A stretch of 64,000 nucleotides of DNA from Rhodobacteraceae bacterium IMCC1909 (GTDB lineage: Bacteria > Pseudomonadota > Alphaproteobacteria > Rhodobacterales > Rhodobacteraceae): positions 1,488,001-1,552,000 of the forward strand of contig JAPDHM010000001.1 in the NCBI GenBank assembly GCA_030704425.1. The letters are read 5' to 3'. Below are positions 48,312 through 58,792 of the stretch, in pieces. The first letter of the stretch is position 1. Each line of letters starts with the position of its first letter. The position numbers and the translations under genes were made by a program. The notes under the pieces are model-generated. The model ran no database searches and was not told where the DNA came from. It saw only the letters and a program-made list of their open reading frames with translations.

Positions 48312-49310
48312 TTAGGCATAGCGCTCAGGCCCGGCCCATTGTGCCTCGGAATAGCGATCCCCATTGATCCAACCCATGGGGAGCGCCGCTTCGACCGCTG
48401 CCAGCTCCTCTGCGCTCAAGCCATAATTCGCGCCCTCCACAAGGGCCTTGAAATGGTCTAAGTTGCGCGTGCCCGGGATGGGCAAGATATGGTCCCCTTT
48501 GGCCAAACACCAGGCAATCGCCAAGCCTGCCGCTGTCAAACCCATCTGTGCGGCTAGGGCGCGAAAACCTGCGACCGCTTTGATGTTCATGCTCAGGTTT
48601 GGCTCCATAAAGCGGGGGTTATTGGCCAAAAACGGCATGAATTGCACCGCCTCGCGCCCATGCGGTGCATCGGTCAAGAGGCTTCGCCCAACCGGGGAAA
48701 AGGCCACAAAGGTCGTTCCCAGATCGGCGCAGGTCTGCAAGATTCCCAATTCCGGCGTGCGCGTCGAGAGGGAATATTCCGACTGAAGCGCCGCCACGGG
48801 ATGCACGGCATGGGCCGCTCTGAGGGAGGTGGGAGAAATTTCTGAATAGCCAAAACCACCGATTTTTCCTGATTTTATAAAGCCTGCGAGGGTTTCAGTG
48901 ACCTCTTCAATGGGCACAGAAGGATCGCGGCGGTGGATATAATACAAATCAATGCACTCCACCCCAAGACGTTCAAGGCTGTTGTCCAATTGCTCTGTCA
49001 GATAGGCCGCTTCATTGTTGAACAAGCGGTTTGGATCTTTGCGGTCTGTTATTCCGCCTTTGCTGGCTATGTGAAAAAACGATCGTGCTTGCGGGTTTTT
49101 TGCCAAATAGGCACCGATATGACGCTCTGAACCGCCCATGCCATAAACGCTGGCCGTGTCGATATGGCTCACGCCCACATCTCGCGCGGCATCTAGAATG
49201 GCAAATACCTCTTCGCGGCTCACCTCACCGTAGAAGTTGGAAAACGACATGGCGCCGATGCCCAGCCGTGAGGTCGTGGCGCCACTGTGGGGAAAGCTAC
49301 GGTTTTTCAT
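48312..49310 (-). CDS. aldo/keto reductase
   Basis: This 332-residue TIM-barrel NADPH oxidoreductase has [20 protein letters not shown] with the catalytic Asp and Tyr, FHIASKGGI with the Lys, LYYIHRRDP with the His, and the nucleotide site [13 protein letters not shown]. Its start overlaps the cmk stop by 14 bases, so it probably shares the aroA-cmk transcript. The physiological substrate is unknown. Confidence 0.88.
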   Translation of the reverse strand: MKNRSFPHSGATTSRLGIGAMSFSNFYGEVSREEVFAILDAARDVGVSHIDTASVYGMGGSERHIGAYLAKNPQARSFFHIASKGGITDRKDPNRLFNNEAAYLTEQLDNSLERLGVECIDLYYIHRRDPSVPIEEVTETLAGFIKSGKIGGFGYSEISPTSLRAAHAVHPVAALQSEYSLSTRTPELGILQTCADLGTTFVAFSPVGRSLLTDAPHGREAVQFMPFLANNPRFMEPNLSMNIKAVAGFRALAAQMGLTAAGLAIAWCLAKGDHILPIPGTRNLDHFKALVEGANYGLSAEELAAVEAALPMGWINGDRYSEAQWAGPERYA

Positions 49311-49968
49311 TCGGGAAATCCTTTTCTATGGCCGCAATGGCCTGCGCAATCGCGGCGCTGAGAGTCAGATTAGAAGTATCAATCAGCACCGCGTCCTGTG
49401 CGGCCACCATCGGGGCCGTGGCACGGGAGCTGTCGCGGGCATCGCGCGCGATGACATCCTGTAAAACCTGCTCAAATGTGGTCTCGGCACCGCTGGTCAG
49501 AAGCTCTTTGAAGCGCCGCTCGGCGCGCACTTCAGCAGCGGCGGTGACAAAAAGCTTCGCCTCAGCTTGCGGCACAATCACGGTACCAATGTCGCGCCCA
49601 TCCAAAACTGCGCCGCCCTCCCGGCGAGCAAAGCGGCGCTGAAACTCCAGCAATTCCGACCGCACCTCGGGCATCACGGCCACATCAGAGGCCGCCCTTG
49701 CCACCTCTGCGCTGCGCAGACTGTCGCCTTGCAAATCATCTGCCGTGAGGTTTTGCGCCGCGCGCAAAGGATCGGAGCCGTTCAACACCTGCGCCCCAAC
49801 CGCCCGGTACAAAAGCCCCGTGTCCAAATGCGCCAAGTCAAAATGCGCCGCAATCGCACGGCTGATCGAGCCTTTTCCAGCGGCAGCAGGCCCATCAATG
49901 GCGATGGTGAAGGCGGCGCTTGAGCGCGACGGCTTGCGATGGGGTGTCTTGGCCTGCGCTGCGCTCAT
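49297..49968 (-). CDS. cmk: cytidylate kinase
   Basis: This 223-residue kinase phosphorylates CMP and dCMP. It has the P-loop [17 protein letters not shown] (about 24-40), [11 protein letters not shown], and [12 protein letters not shown]. The start overlaps the aroA stop by four bases. In relatives rpsA usually follows directly; here an aldo/keto reductase does. Confidence 0.96.
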   Translation of the reverse strand: MSAAQAKTPHRKPSRSSAAFTIAIDGPAAAGKGSISRAIAAHFDLAHLDTGLLYRAVGAQVLNGSDPLRAAQNLTADDLQGDSLRSAEVARAASDVAVMPEVRSELLEFQRRFARREGGAVLDGRDIGTVIVPQAEAKLFVTAAAEVRAERRFKELLTSGAETTFEQVLQDVIARDARDSSRATAPMVAAQDAVLIDTSNLTLSAAIAQAIAAIEKDFPNEKP

Positions 49969-51314
49969 TCGGAGGTCCGCGCGATAGAAGCACCCAATGC
50001 TGCCATCAATGGCTCAAAAATCGGAAATGACGTGGCCACCGGCCCGCCATCATCAATCGACATGCCCTCACGCGCGCCCATGCCCAGGATCAAAAAAGAC
50101 ATGGCAATGCGGTGATCGAGATGCGTTGCGGCCAGAGCGCCACCTTTGACCGCGCCGCCCAGCCCATGCACATGCCACCAATCGGGACCGTCTTGCACCG
50201 TGACCCCCGCCGCACGCAGCCCGGTCGCCATAGCTTCGATCCGGTCACTTTCTTTGACGCGCAGCTCTTTGACACCGTGCATCCGGGTCACGCCATGGGC
50301 AAAACTCGCCACCACTGACAAAATTGGATATTCGTCAATCATAGAGGCAGCCCGCTCCGGCGGCACCGCGATCCCCTGCATATCGGGAGAATATTTCGCA
50401 CGCAGATCGGCCACAGGCTCGCCACCTTCCTCGCGCATATTCTCAAATGTCAAATCCGCACCCATCTCTTGCAAAGTGTAGAACAGACCGGCTCGGGTGG
50501 GATTGAGGCCAATATTGGGCACTAAGACGTCAGAACCTTCCACGATCAAAGCGGCACAGACCGGGAAGGCCGCCGACGAAGGATCACGCGGCACAATGAT
50601 ATCCTGGGGGCGCAATTCCGGCTGGCCCGTGAGGGTGATCACCCGGCCCGCATCGGTCTGCTCCACCGTCAACTCGGCGCCAAACCCCACCAGCATCCGT
50701 TCGGTATGGTCGCGCGTGGCCTCTTTTTCAATGACAACCGTTTGGCCCGGCGCATTCAAACCCGCCAAAAGCACCGCCGATTTCACCTGCGCAGAGGGCA
50801 TCGGCACCTCATATCGCACCGGCAGAGCCTGTGCGGCCCCAATAAGTGTGAGCGGCAAGCGCCCCTCAGAGCGGCCATAGGACTGCGCGCCAAAGAGTGC
50901 CAAAGGATCCGTCACCCGGCCCATTGGGCGTTTGTTCAAACTGCCATCACCCGTAAAGGTGGCAGCGATTGGAGAGGTGGCCATAGCCCCCATGATCAGA
51001 CGCACCCCGGTGCCGGAGTTGCCACAGTCAATCACATGATCGGGCTCGGCAAAACCGCCCACACCCACCCCATGCACCGACCAGGAGCCGCCGCCGTGGT
51101 TGATGACCTCAGCGCCAAAGGCTTGCATGGCCTTGCCGGTGTCCAGCACATCATCACCTTCAAGCAACCCTTGGATGCGTGTCTCCCCAAGGCTCAGCGC
51201 ACCCAGGATCAGCGACCGATGTGAGATCGATTTGTCCCCCGGCACATCCGCTTGGCCCCGCAACGGGCCAGATTCATGCGATGTCATTGGAAGTACTGCG
51301 CCATGGCCTGACAT
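49965..51314 (-). CDS. aroA: 3-phosphoshikimate 1-carboxyvinyltransferase
   Basis: EPSP synthase of 449 residues, sixth step of the shikimate pathway. It shows [51 protein letters not shown], and [19 protein letters not shown]. It is of the class with Gly-Ala in the PEP-site loop (LIMGAMAT), which is seen in roseobacters. ATG 51314 has AAGGGG about six to ten bases upstream; a start eight codons earlier would read through it. Confidence 0.97.
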   Translation of the reverse strand: MSGHGAVLPMTSHESGPLRGQADVPGDKSISHRSLILGALSLGETRIQGLLEGDDVLDTGKAMQAFGAEVINHGGGSWSVHGVGVGGFAEPDHVIDCGNSGTGVRLIMGAMATSPIAATFTGDGSLNKRPMGRVTDPLALFGAQSYGRSEGRLPLTLIGAAQALPVRYEVPMPSAQVKSAVLLAGLNAPGQTVVIEKEATRDHTERMLVGFGAELTVEQTDAGRVITLTGQPELRPQDIIVPRDPSSAAFPVCAALIVEGSDVLVPNIGLNPTRAGLFYTLQEMGADLTFENMREEGGEPVADLRAKYSPDMQGIAVPPERAASMIDEYPILSVVASFAHGVTRMHGVKELRVKESDRIEAMATGLRAAGVTVQDGPDWWHVHGLGGAVKGGALAATHLDHRIAMSFLILGMGAREGMSIDDGGPVATSFPIFEPLMAALGASIARTSE

Positions 51315-51387
51315 ATTCGTCCCCTTATAAGTTGACAAAGTGATAGCGCCCTAGCCAAGCGAGGTCCACTGCTGAGCGCGGGTCTAT

Positions 51388-52074
51388 TTAGGATTTTTGA
51401 AACGTTAGGTAATGCGGCCGACGGGCTTCGCGCAGGGCCTTTTGCTCATAACGCGTTGAGATCCAATCGTGCCAAGGCATGCGCCAATCCTCTGGTCCTT
51501 CTGCCAGCCAGTCAAAGCCCGCCTTTGGCACTTCTTGCAAAGTTTGGCGCACATAATCCTCAATATCCGTGGCCACGCGAAACTCAGCACCCGCCATCAG
51601 GCAGCGGCTCAAGGGCTCGAGATGCTCCGGCGTGACAAAGCGCCGACGATGGTGGCGCAGTTTGGGCCAAGGATCGGGATAGAGCAAAAAAGCCTTGCTC
51701 ACGCTTCTGTCGGGTAAAACATCCATCAGATCGCGGGCGTCGCCCATGTGCAATTTGATATTCTCAACGCCAGCCTTGCGCATTTTGCCGAGCAACATGG
51801 CCACACCATTGACATAGGGTTCCACCCCAAGAAATTGAACCTCGGGATTGGCCAATGCTTGATGCACCAGATGCTCCCCGCCACCAAACCCGATTTCCAG
51901 CCACAGTGGCTTGCCTGCCGCGACCTGCTGCATGTCGATCAGGCGCCGCTCGGGATTATCTGCGCGGGAGATCCCGGCAACGCTGAGCTTGGGCAAGTCT
52001 TCTTGCAGGTAACGCTCTTGCGCAGCATTGAGCGCTTTGCCTTTGATGCGCCCATAAAAATTTCGATGTTCCAT
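51388..52074 (-). CDS. trmB: tRNA (guanine-N7)-methyltransferase
   Basis: This 228-residue SAM-dependent enzyme methylates G46 of tRNA. It has LWLEIGFGGGEHLVHQALAN, VEPYVNGVAMLLGKM, and LYPDPWPKLRHHRRRFVTPE. ATG 52074 (MEHRNFYGRIKGK) fits the family; there is no strong ribosome binding site. A strong terminator lies 15 bases upstream, so it is not simply co-transcribed with metK. Confidence 0.94.
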   Translation of the reverse strand: MEHRNFYGRIKGKALNAAQERYLQEDLPKLSVAGISRADNPERRLIDMQQVAAGKPLWLEIGFGGGEHLVHQALANPEVQFLGVEPYVNGVAMLLGKMRKAGVENIKLHMGDARDLMDVLPDRSVSKAFLLYPDPWPKLRHHRRRFVTPEHLEPLSRCLMAGAEFRVATDIEDYVRQTLQEVPKAGFDWLAEGPEDWRMPWHDWISTRYEQKALREARRPHYLTFQKS

Positions 52075-52088
52075 GGCCAATCTTTCAC

Positions 52089-52114
52089 AAAAAAGGGTGC
52101 GCCCAAGCGCACCC
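52089..52114 (-). terminator. Intrinsic terminator of metK
   Basis: On the minus strand GGGTGCGC and GCGCACCC pair perfectly around TTGG and are followed by TTTTTT, 41 bases past the metK stop. Confidence 0.93.
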
Positions 52115-52154
52115 AATTCGTCAGCGATCAGGGCCCGCTTGCGCGCCCCTGCGC

Positions 52155-53336
52155 CTACACGGCTTTTTTCAGCGCTTCAACCAGGTCAGTTTTTTCCCAA
52201 CTAAAGCCGCCATCAGCCTCAGGCGCCCGGCCAAAGTGCCCATAGGCTGCAGTTCTCTGATATATAGGCTTATTCAGGCCCAAATGCTCGCGAATGCCGC
52301 GCGGCGTGAGGTCCATAGATTGCGCAACCGCCCGCTCGATCGCCTCCTCAGCCAATTGTCCGGTGCCGTAGGTGTCCACGTAGATCGACAAAGGTTTAGA
52401 CACGCCGATGGCATAGGACAATTGCAGGCTACAGCGTTCGGCCATGCCGGCTGCTACGATATTTTTGGCCAAATAGCGCGCCGCATAGGCCGCCGAACGG
52501 TCCACCTTGGTGGGATCCTTGCCAGAGAAGGCGCCGCCGCCATGGGGCGCTGAGCCGCCATAGGTATCCACAATAATCTTGCGTCCCGTCAAACCTGCAT
52601 CGCCATCAGGGCCACCAATCACAAAGGTCCCGGTTGGGTTGACCCACCATTCGGTGTTCGCTGTGAGCCATTCAGCCGGCACGACCTCGCGGGTATAGGG
52701 CTCAACAATGCTACGAATATAGGCGCTGTCTTGATCTTCTGAGCGGTGTTGCGTCGACAAGACAATCGACATGATCTCAACAGGTTTCCCGTTCTCATAG
52801 CGCAAAGACAATTGTGACTTGGCATCTGGTCCAAGATCCGGCGCGCTGCCGTCTTTACGCACCTCGGCCAAACGCCGTAGAATCGCATGGGAATATTGAA
52901 TGGGCGCCGGCATGAGCTCTGGGGTCTCTGTGGTGGCATAGCCAAACATGATCCCTTGATCACCGGCCCCCTCATCCTTATCAGCACCGGCATCCACACC
53001 TTGGGCAATATGGGCCGATTGCTCATGCAAAAGGTTGGTGACTTCAACCGTTTTCCAATGAAATTTGTCTTGCTCATAGCCGATGTCTTTGATGCAATCT
53101 CGCGCGATTTGCTCGATCTGCCCCATGTAGTGCGCCAGTTTTGCTTTGTCACTCAAGCCAACTTCGCCACCAATAACAATGCGATTTGTGGTGGCAAATG
53201 TTTCAGCGGCCACCCGCGCCTCTGGTTCTTCGGTTAAAAAAGCGTCGAGTACAGCGTCAGAAATTCGGTCGCATAGTTTATCAGGATGCCCTTCAGAAAC
53301 GGATTCTGAAGTGAAAACATAATTTGATCGGGCCAT
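52155..53336 (-). CDS. metK: S-adenosylmethionine synthetase
   Basis: This 393-residue enzyme makes SAM from methionine and ATP. Signatures are [35 protein letters not shown], and [20 protein letters not shown]. The start is preceded by a SAM/SAH riboswitch that contains its ribosome binding site, so translation should fall as SAM rises. It lies between lnt and trmB. Confidence 0.98.
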   Translation of the reverse strand: MARSNYVFTSESVSEGHPDKLCDRISDAVLDAFLTEEPEARVAAETFATTNRIVIGGEVGLSDKAKLAHYMGQIEQIARDCIKDIGYEQDKFHWKTVEVTNLLHEQSAHIAQGVDAGADKDEGAGDQGIMFGYATTETPELMPAPIQYSHAILRRLAEVRKDGSAPDLGPDAKSQLSLRYENGKPVEIMSIVLSTQHRSEDQDSAYIRSIVEPYTREVVPAEWLTANTEWWVNPTGTFVIGGPDGDAGLTGRKIIVDTYGGSAPHGGGAFSGKDPTKVDRSAAYAARYLAKNIVAAGMAERCSLQLSYAIGVSKPLSIYVDTYGTGQLAEEAIERAVAQSMDLTPRGIREHLGLNKPIYQRTAAYGHFGRAPEADGGFSWEKTDLVEALKKAV

Positions 53337-53340
53337 GGGG

Positions 53341-53385
53341 AGTGCTCCAATAAAATTTAAGCTGCGCCAGGAAGCCGTTGCAGCT
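53341..53385 (-). ncRNA. SAM/SAH riboswitch controlling metK
   Basis: On the minus strand AGCTG-CAACGGCTTCCTGGCG-CAGCT forms a hairpin, followed by an AT-rich linker and ATTGGAGCA five bases ahead of CCCCATG. This matches the SAM-SAH riboswitch known from Rhodobacterales metK leaders: the conserved CAACGGCTTCCTGGCG and TTGGAGCA blocks form the ligand pocket and a pseudoknot (GCTTCC with GGAGC). GGAG is also the ribosome binding site, so ligand binding should hide it. Confidence 0.92.
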
Positions 53386-53401
53386 AAGACTTCCTAGAAG
53401 T

Positions 53402-54880
53402 TCAGCTTCCAGGCGTCAATGATAATTTGACCCGCGTATGTAAAAAAGCCAGCAGCACCAACATTCCGACAAGGATCAACACCCCAAGCCAAGGACTTTT
53501 AGCATAAAAAGTCGCAGTGTGAGGCTTGGGAATAGGTGCATCCAGCGCCCCGCGCTCATGGAGATCCAACCGCGCCTCAGAGCGCCCCCAAGGATCAATC
53601 ACTGCAGTGACACCACGATTGGCCACACGCAGCATCGGCAGACCCAACTCGATGGCGCGGGCGCGCGCCTGGGCAAAATGCTGCGCCGGGCCCTGCCCCT
53701 GGCCGAACCATCCATCATTGGTAATCAACACCAAAAGATCGGGGCGCGCCGCCCCGCGACCCACAAATTGCGGAAAAATCCCTTCATAGCAGATCAGCGG
53801 CTGGAGCCGGCCGATCCCTTCAATATCAATATGCGCCGGGCCACTGCCGGCGGAAAATTCCGGAAAATCATAGCCAAAGACCCGAGCCAAATGACCAAAG
53901 GGTATATATTCCCCGAAGGGCACCAAACGGCTCTTGTGATATTCACTCTGCACCTCCCCTTGCGGGCTTACCACGCCCAGGGTGTTGAAATACTGGCCCG
54001 ACAGATTGCGGCTTTGATAGCCAACTACACCATGCGCCCCCTGCGCCGCGGCGGCAATATCTGACCGGGCCCAGTCTATCGGCTGATAGACCGAGGTTTC
54101 GGGCCAGATGATGAGATCAACCGATGGCCCCGCCTGCGTGAGCGATAAATGCCTTTGATAAATTTCTTCCGTCTTTTCGGGGTTCCATTTGTTTTCCTGT
54201 GCCACATTGGGATGTATCAAACGCACCACAGGCCGGCTCTCATCATTAGGGCTTTTGCCCATCTCCAGCCCAGGCACAAAGGGCAAAGAGACAGTTGCGA
54301 TCAAAACAACCCATCGCGCCGTCGCCCCCCCCCAGGCAATCAGCGCCGCCAAGACCAGGGTCAAAAGACTCATGCCATGGGGCCCAATCAAAGCAGCCAA
54401 TTGATAGGCGGGCGTGTCAATCCACACATAGCCCAGCAAGGCCCAAGGAAACCCAGTGAATAGGTAGGCCCGCGCAAGTTCAGCGGACATTAGCGCAAGA
54501 CAGATCCAAAGCCCCACGCGCCCGCGCGATAGAGCAAAAGCACCCCCCCAAAACAGCGCCAAGCCGCCCGCCATGGCCAGCAAGGCAAAGGGTGCCATCC
54601 ATGCGGTGCCCCGGCCTTCTACCAAGAAGGGTTCCGCAATCCAGGCCATGGACACCAAAAAATAGCCAAACCCGAGGCCCCACCCACGCAAGAAATAAGG
54701 CAGCGAGGTCTCCGGGCAGATGATCCAAAATCCAAAGGCCAGCCCGACGAGCGTGAGAGCCGGCTGATCCACAGGGGCCTGCCCCAGGCCCGCAAGCCCG
54801 CCGGCCGCGACAATCAAGGCCCATTGCCCCCATGCTGGCGCTTGCGCCCAAAGCCTATGACGTGCTGATGGCTCGAACAT
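53402..54880 (-). CDS. lnt: apolipoprotein N-acyltransferase
   Basis: This 492-residue inner-membrane enzyme adds the third acyl chain to lipoproteins such as Pal. It has several N-terminal membrane helices and a periplasmic nitrilase domain whose triad is visible: Glu261 (LIIWPETSVY), Lys316 (EYHKSRLVPFGEYIPFG) and Cys364 (PLICYEGIFPQF). A final membrane helix follows near residue 470. It overlaps the corC stop by 26 bases. Confidence 0.95.
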   Translation of the reverse strand: MFEPSARHRLWAQAPAWGQWALIVAAGGLAGLGQAPVDQPALTLVGLAFGFWIICPETSLPYFLRGWGLGFGYFLVSMAWIAEPFLVEGRGTAWMAPFALLAMAGGLALFWGGAFALSRGRVGLWICLALMSAELARAYLFTGFPWALLGYVWIDTPAYQLAALIGPHGMSLLTLVLAALIAWGGATARWVVLIATVSLPFVPGLEMGKSPNDESRPVVRLIHPNVAQENKWNPEKTEEIYQRHLSLTQAGPSVDLIIWPETSVYQPIDWARSDIAAAAQGAHGVVGYQSRNLSGQYFNTLGVVSPQGEVQSEYHKSRLVPFGEYIPFGHLARVFGYDFPEFSAGSGPAHIDIEGIGRLQPLICYEGIFPQFVGRGAARPDLLVLITNDGWFGQGQGPAQHFAQARARAIELGLPMLRVANRGVTAVIDPWGRSEARLDLHERGALDAPIPKPHTATFYAKSPWLGVLILVGMLVLLAFLHTRVKLSLTPGS

Positions 54881-55754
54881 GGGCTCTCAGCCTTTTGATC
54901 CGCCGCGGGTCTGCATCGACGATTTCAAACTCCACGCCAGCCGGGTGTTCGATGACCTCACCCCGAGCGGGCACGCGGCCCAATAGCATAAAGACCAACC
55001 CGCCCAGCGTGTCGACCTCTTCGGGATCCACTTCTGCGACCTCAGACAGATCTCGACCAATTTCCTGCTGAAACTCATCCAAAGGTGTTTTGGCCTGCGC
55101 CAGGTAACTGCCTGGTTTTTCAATAACCCAAAAGGCACCCTCAGCAGGATCATGCTCATCCTCAATCTCGCCAATCACCTGTTCGATCAAATCTTCAATG
55201 GTCACCAGCCCATCCGTGCCACCATATTCATCAATCACCAGGGCCATGTGAATCCGGTCGGCCTGCATTTTGGTGAGCAATATGCCAATCGGCATAGAGG
55301 GCGGCACAAACAGCAAGGGCCGCAGCATGGACTTAAGCGCCAAACGCCCGCCAGCGCCGTTAAACCCATGCTTGAGAGCCAGATCTTTCAAATGCACAAA
55401 GCCAAGGGGTGTATCCAGGGTTCGATTGTACACGGGCAAACGTGTTAAGCCGGTGTCTCTAAACACATGGACCAAATCTTCTTTGGTGATGGTCACAGGC
55501 ACAGATTTTATATCCGCCTTGGGCACCATCACATCTTCCACCCGCAATTGCCGCAGGTTCCAGATGCCGGGGATAATTTCCTCCCCCTCGGGCCGGGAAA
55601 ATTCAAAGCTGTCCGTCTGTGGCAGACGACCACCAAAGAAGGCCCATTTTAAGCGATCCCAAAAGCCCAGTGCCTGTGTCTGTCTACTCGAGGGGTCTTC
55701 GGCGGTCTCAGAGCCGCCGGTCGTGTCATCACTGTGTGGCATATCACCAATCAT
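54855..55754 (-). CDS. corC: CBS-domain hemolysin/CorC family protein
   Basis: This 299-residue cytosolic protein has two CBS domains (VEDVMVPKADIKSVPVTITK; VIDEYGGTDGLVTIEDLIEQ) and a C-terminal CorC/HlyC transporter-associated domain (LGGLVFMLLGRVPARGEVIE). The N-terminal membrane domain of longer relatives is absent. The family is linked to magnesium and cobalt efflux or envelope homeostasis. It overlaps ybeY by four bases. Confidence 0.9.
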   Translation of the reverse strand: MIGDMPHSDDTTGGSETAEDPSSRQTQALGFWDRLKWAFFGGRLPQTDSFEFSRPEGEEIIPGIWNLRQLRVEDVMVPKADIKSVPVTITKEDLVHVFRDTGLTRLPVYNRTLDTPLGFVHLKDLALKHGFNGAGGRLALKSMLRPLLFVPPSMPIGILLTKMQADRIHMALVIDEYGGTDGLVTIEDLIEQVIGEIEDEHDPAEGAFWVIEKPGSYLAQAKTPLDEFQQEIGRDLSEVAEVDPEEVDTLGGLVFMLLGRVPARGEVIEHPAGVEFEIVDADPRRIKRLRAHVRAISTS

Positions 55755-56254
55755 TGGGTTGCGTCATTCATTTCATAAGGGTTGAAAATGCCAAGGCTTG
55801 CAAGCATTTTGATTTCAAGGCCTTCCATCACATCAGCATCCGCATCGTCTGTGTGATCATAACCCAGAAGATGCAATGTCCCATGTAGTAAAAGATGGGT
55901 CAGGTGATCGAGAATTGCAAGCCCAGCCTGCTGCGATTCGCGCAAACAGGTCTCATAGGCGATGGCAATATCACCCAATTCAGGGTCGGTCGCCCGTTTG
56001 GGCTGGCCTCCCGGCTTGTTCCCCAACAAATCGGCCGAGGGCCAAGACAGCACATTTGTTGGCTGCGGCTTACCACGGAAATCTTGGTTCAGCTGGGCAA
56101 TCTGCGCATCATCACAGACCATCACCACCGCGCTGCTCTGCGCTGGTAGCGCTAGATATTGCGGTATGACCGCGCCCAGTTTCGTGCCAATCGTCGCCAA
56201 TTCTTGTGCCTGCCAGCGGGCATCTTCCAAAATGAACTCAAAGCTCAGGCTCAT
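55751..56254 (-). CDS. ybeY: endoribonuclease YbeY
   Basis: This 167-residue rRNA maturation factor has the metal-binding motif HLLLHGTLHLLGYDH (three His) and LNQDFRGKPQPTNVLSWPSA. It overlaps phoH by four bases, the usual phoH-ybeY-corC order. Confidence 0.95.
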   Translation of the reverse strand: MSLSFEFILEDARWQAQELATIGTKLGAVIPQYLALPAQSSAVVMVCDDAQIAQLNQDFRGKPQPTNVLSWPSADLLGNKPGGQPKRATDPELGDIAIAYETCLRESQQAGLAILDHLTHLLLHGTLHLLGYDHTDDADADVMEGLEIKMLASLGIFNPYEMNDATQ

Positions 56255-57249
56255 GCGCCATCCGCGTCATAGGCCTCAATAATCGCCGCCACCAACGGAT
56301 GACGCACCACGTCTTTTGAGGTGAAATAATTGAAGCTGATTTTCGGAATATCCGACAGCAAACGCTCCGCATCGGCCAGCCCCGACTGAACACCACGCGG
56401 CAAATCAATCTGCGTGCGGTCGCCTGTGATCACCATGCGGCTTCCCTCTCCCAGACGGGTCAGGAACATCTTCATCTGCATTGAGGTGGCGTTTTGCGCT
56501 TCGTCTAGTACCACAAAGGCATTCGCCAAGGTTCGGCCGCGCATGAAGGCCAGAGGGGCAATCTCAATGGCCTTATCTTCCATCAATTTCGCCATTTGTT
56601 TGGCCGGTAAAAAGTCATTCAACGCATCATAGAGCGGCTGCATGTAAGGATCGACTTTTTCCTTCATATCACCCGGTAAAAACCCCAAACGCTCCCCGGC
56701 TTCCACCGCAGGGCGTGACAGGATGATCTTATCCACGCGCCCTGTGATAAACATCGACACGCCCACGGCGACGGCCAGATAGGTCTTACCGGTCCCGGCC
56801 GGCCCAATACCAAACGACAGCTCGTTTTTGAACAAAGCCTCAACATAGGCCTTTTGTGCCTCTGTGCGTGGTTCAACCAATTTCTTTCGAGTTTTAATTT
56901 CCACCACACCGCTACGGAACATTTCCATCTGCTTATCTGCGCTGCCGGCGTCCCCCCCGGCCATGTTCATCCTAAGTTCGGCGGTCACATCCGCGGGCGT
57001 CACAGGCCGCCCCTGTTCCAGCCGAGCATAGAGCGATTGCAAAATCGCGGATGCCTGCGCCGCCCCATCCGCATCGCCAACTAAAAGCAATAGATTGCCC
57101 CGACGCACAATTTGGATGGCGTGATGCGTCTCTATTGTGGTGAGATTGCGATCAAATTCCCCGCAGAGCTCCGCCAAAAGACGGTTATTGGGAAATTCAA
57201 TCCGGGATTCGTTTTGTGCAGCGATGGCTGTTACGGCGTCTTTTGCCAA
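56251..57249 (-). CDS. phoH: PhoH-like ATPase
   Basis: This 332-residue P-loop protein has Walker A GIGPAGTGKT at 147-156, VDKIILSRPAVEAGERLGFL, VVLDEAQNATSMQMKMFLTR (Walker B) and ITGDRTQIDLPRG. An RNA-related ATPase role with YbeY is known for the family. A 96-base gap separates it from miaB. Confidence 0.94.
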   Translation of the reverse strand: MAKDAVTAIAAQNESRIEFPNNRLLAELCGEFDRNLTTIETHHAIQIVRRGNLLLLVGDADGAAQASAILQSLYARLEQGRPVTPADVTAELRMNMAGGDAGSADKQMEMFRSGVVEIKTRKKLVEPRTEAQKAYVEALFKNELSFGIGPAGTGKTYLAVAVGVSMFITGRVDKIILSRPAVEAGERLGFLPGDMKEKVDPYMQPLYDALNDFLPAKQMAKLMEDKAIEIAPLAFMRGRTLANAFVVLDEAQNATSMQMKMFLTRLGEGSRMVITGDRTQIDLPRGVQSGLADAERLLSDIPKISFNYFTSKDVVRHPLVAAIIEAYDADGA

Positions 57250-57345
57250 GGAGGTCCCCTAAATACGTTTTGCGTTTATCTCAGTTTATAGCGCGTTTCT
57301 CGCAAGAGAAAGGCCCAGCGCAAACAAAATACACAAAAGAAGAGA

Positions 57346-58677
57346 TCATGCGCGCGGGCGCGCGGGCGCGCTCAAAACCTGCCCTGTCAGCGAGTTTGTC
57401 ATATCCTTGAGGATCCGCACTGGAATGACTTGCCCAATCATGTCATCGGGCGCCACGGCATGGACCGCGTGGAGATACTCAGATTTGCCGATCAACTGCC
57501 CCTCGCGGCGGCCTCTCTTTTCAAACAGAACCTTCACCTCGCGCCCCACCATATCAGCCTGGGCGGCGCGTTGCTGTTCGGTCAAGAGCGCTTGCAGCTC
57601 TTGCAGACGGGCGGAGGCCACTTCGGGCGGCACTTCGGCGCGTTCTGCCGCGGGCGTGCCGGGGCGGGCGGAATATTTGAAGGAATAGGCCTGCCCGTAG
57701 CCCACACGGCGCACGAGATCCAACGTATCTTGAAAGTCTTGGTCCGTTTCGCCAGGGAAGCCAACAATGAAATCCCCCGACAAGAGCAAATCGGGGCGGG
57801 CGCTGTGGATACGGTCGACCAATGCAAAATAGCTTTCGCGCGTATGTTTGCGGTTCATGGCCTTCAAAATGCGATCACTGCCAGATTGCACCGGAAGATG
57901 CAGATAAGGCATCAGCTTGTCACATGTGCCATGCGCCTCAATCAGCGCATCATCCATGTCATTGGGATGGCTGGTGGTAAAACGAATGCGCTTCAGCTGA
58001 TCAATTTCTGACAATTGCCAAATCAAGCCGGCCAAACCGCCCGCATGCCCGTGATAGGCATTCACGTTCTGGCCGAGCAGTGTGATTTCGCGCACGCCGC
58101 GCGCCACCAGATCCTCAGCCTCGGCCATGACGCGCTCTGCTGGACGGCTCACCTCGGCGCCGCGCGTGTAAGGCACAACGCAAAAGGCGCAAAATTTATC
58201 ACAGCCTTCTTGCACCGTCAAAAACGCGGTGGGGCCGCGTTTGGCCTTGGGCCGGCTGGCGAGATGGTCAAACTTATCTTCCTCAGGAAAGTCCGTATCC
58301 AAAGCGCGCTTGCCGCTTTGCAGCCGCGCCTCCATCTGCGGCAATTTGTGATAGGATTGCGGGCCCACCACCAAATCAACCATCGGCTGCCGGCGAATAA
58401 TTTCCGCCCCTTCCGCCTGTGCCACGCAGCCGGCGACGCCAATTTTCAAACCCGGCTTGGCGATTTTCAATCCACGAAATTTGCCCAATTCCGAATAGAT
58501 CTTTTCGGCAGCCTTCTCCCGAATATGGCAGGTATTGAGCAAGATCATATCGGCATCATCGGCTGTATCTGTCTGCACATAGCCCTCTGTGCCAAGGGTT
58601 TCGGCCATCCGCTCGCTGTCATAGACGTTCATTTGACAACCATATGTCTTGATAAACAGCTTTTTGATATCGGCCAT
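57346..58677 (-). CDS. miaB: tRNA-2-methylthio-N6-dimethylallyladenosine synthase
   Basis: This 443-residue radical-SAM methylthiotransferase modifies A37 of tRNA. The N-terminal cluster domain shows [21 protein letters not shown] and GVAGCVAQ; the radical-SAM cluster is [16 protein letters not shown]; a TRAM domain ends the protein. ATG 58677 has AAGGA seven bases upstream. The last codons are built from an 8-base repeat (CGCGCGGG on plus, 57351-57371). Confidence 0.97.
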   Translation of the reverse strand: MADIKKLFIKTYGCQMNVYDSERMAETLGTEGYVQTDTADDADMILLNTCHIREKAAEKIYSELGKFRGLKIAKPGLKIGVAGCVAQAEGAEIIRRQPMVDLVVGPQSYHKLPQMEARLQSGKRALDTDFPEEDKFDHLASRPKAKRGPTAFLTVQEGCDKFCAFCVVPYTRGAEVSRPAERVMAEAEDLVARGVREITLLGQNVNAYHGHAGGLAGLIWQLSEIDQLKRIRFTTSHPNDMDDALIEAHGTCDKLMPYLHLPVQSGSDRILKAMNRKHTRESYFALVDRIHSARPDLLLSGDFIVGFPGETDQDFQDTLDLVRRVGYGQAYSFKYSARPGTPAAERAEVPPEVASARLQELQALLTEQQRAAQADMVGREVKVLFEKRGRREGQLIGKSEYLHAVHAVAPDDMIGQVIPVRILKDMTNSLTGQVLSAPARPRA

Positions 58678-58792
58678 GGTCAAATCCTTTTTCGGCAGGG
58701 CATGCGTGCGGCGCTGATACCGCGTGAATTCCTCCCTTGCAATGCGTGTGAATTTCAGGGATTTTATCGCAAAATTTTATTTAGGCAATTTC

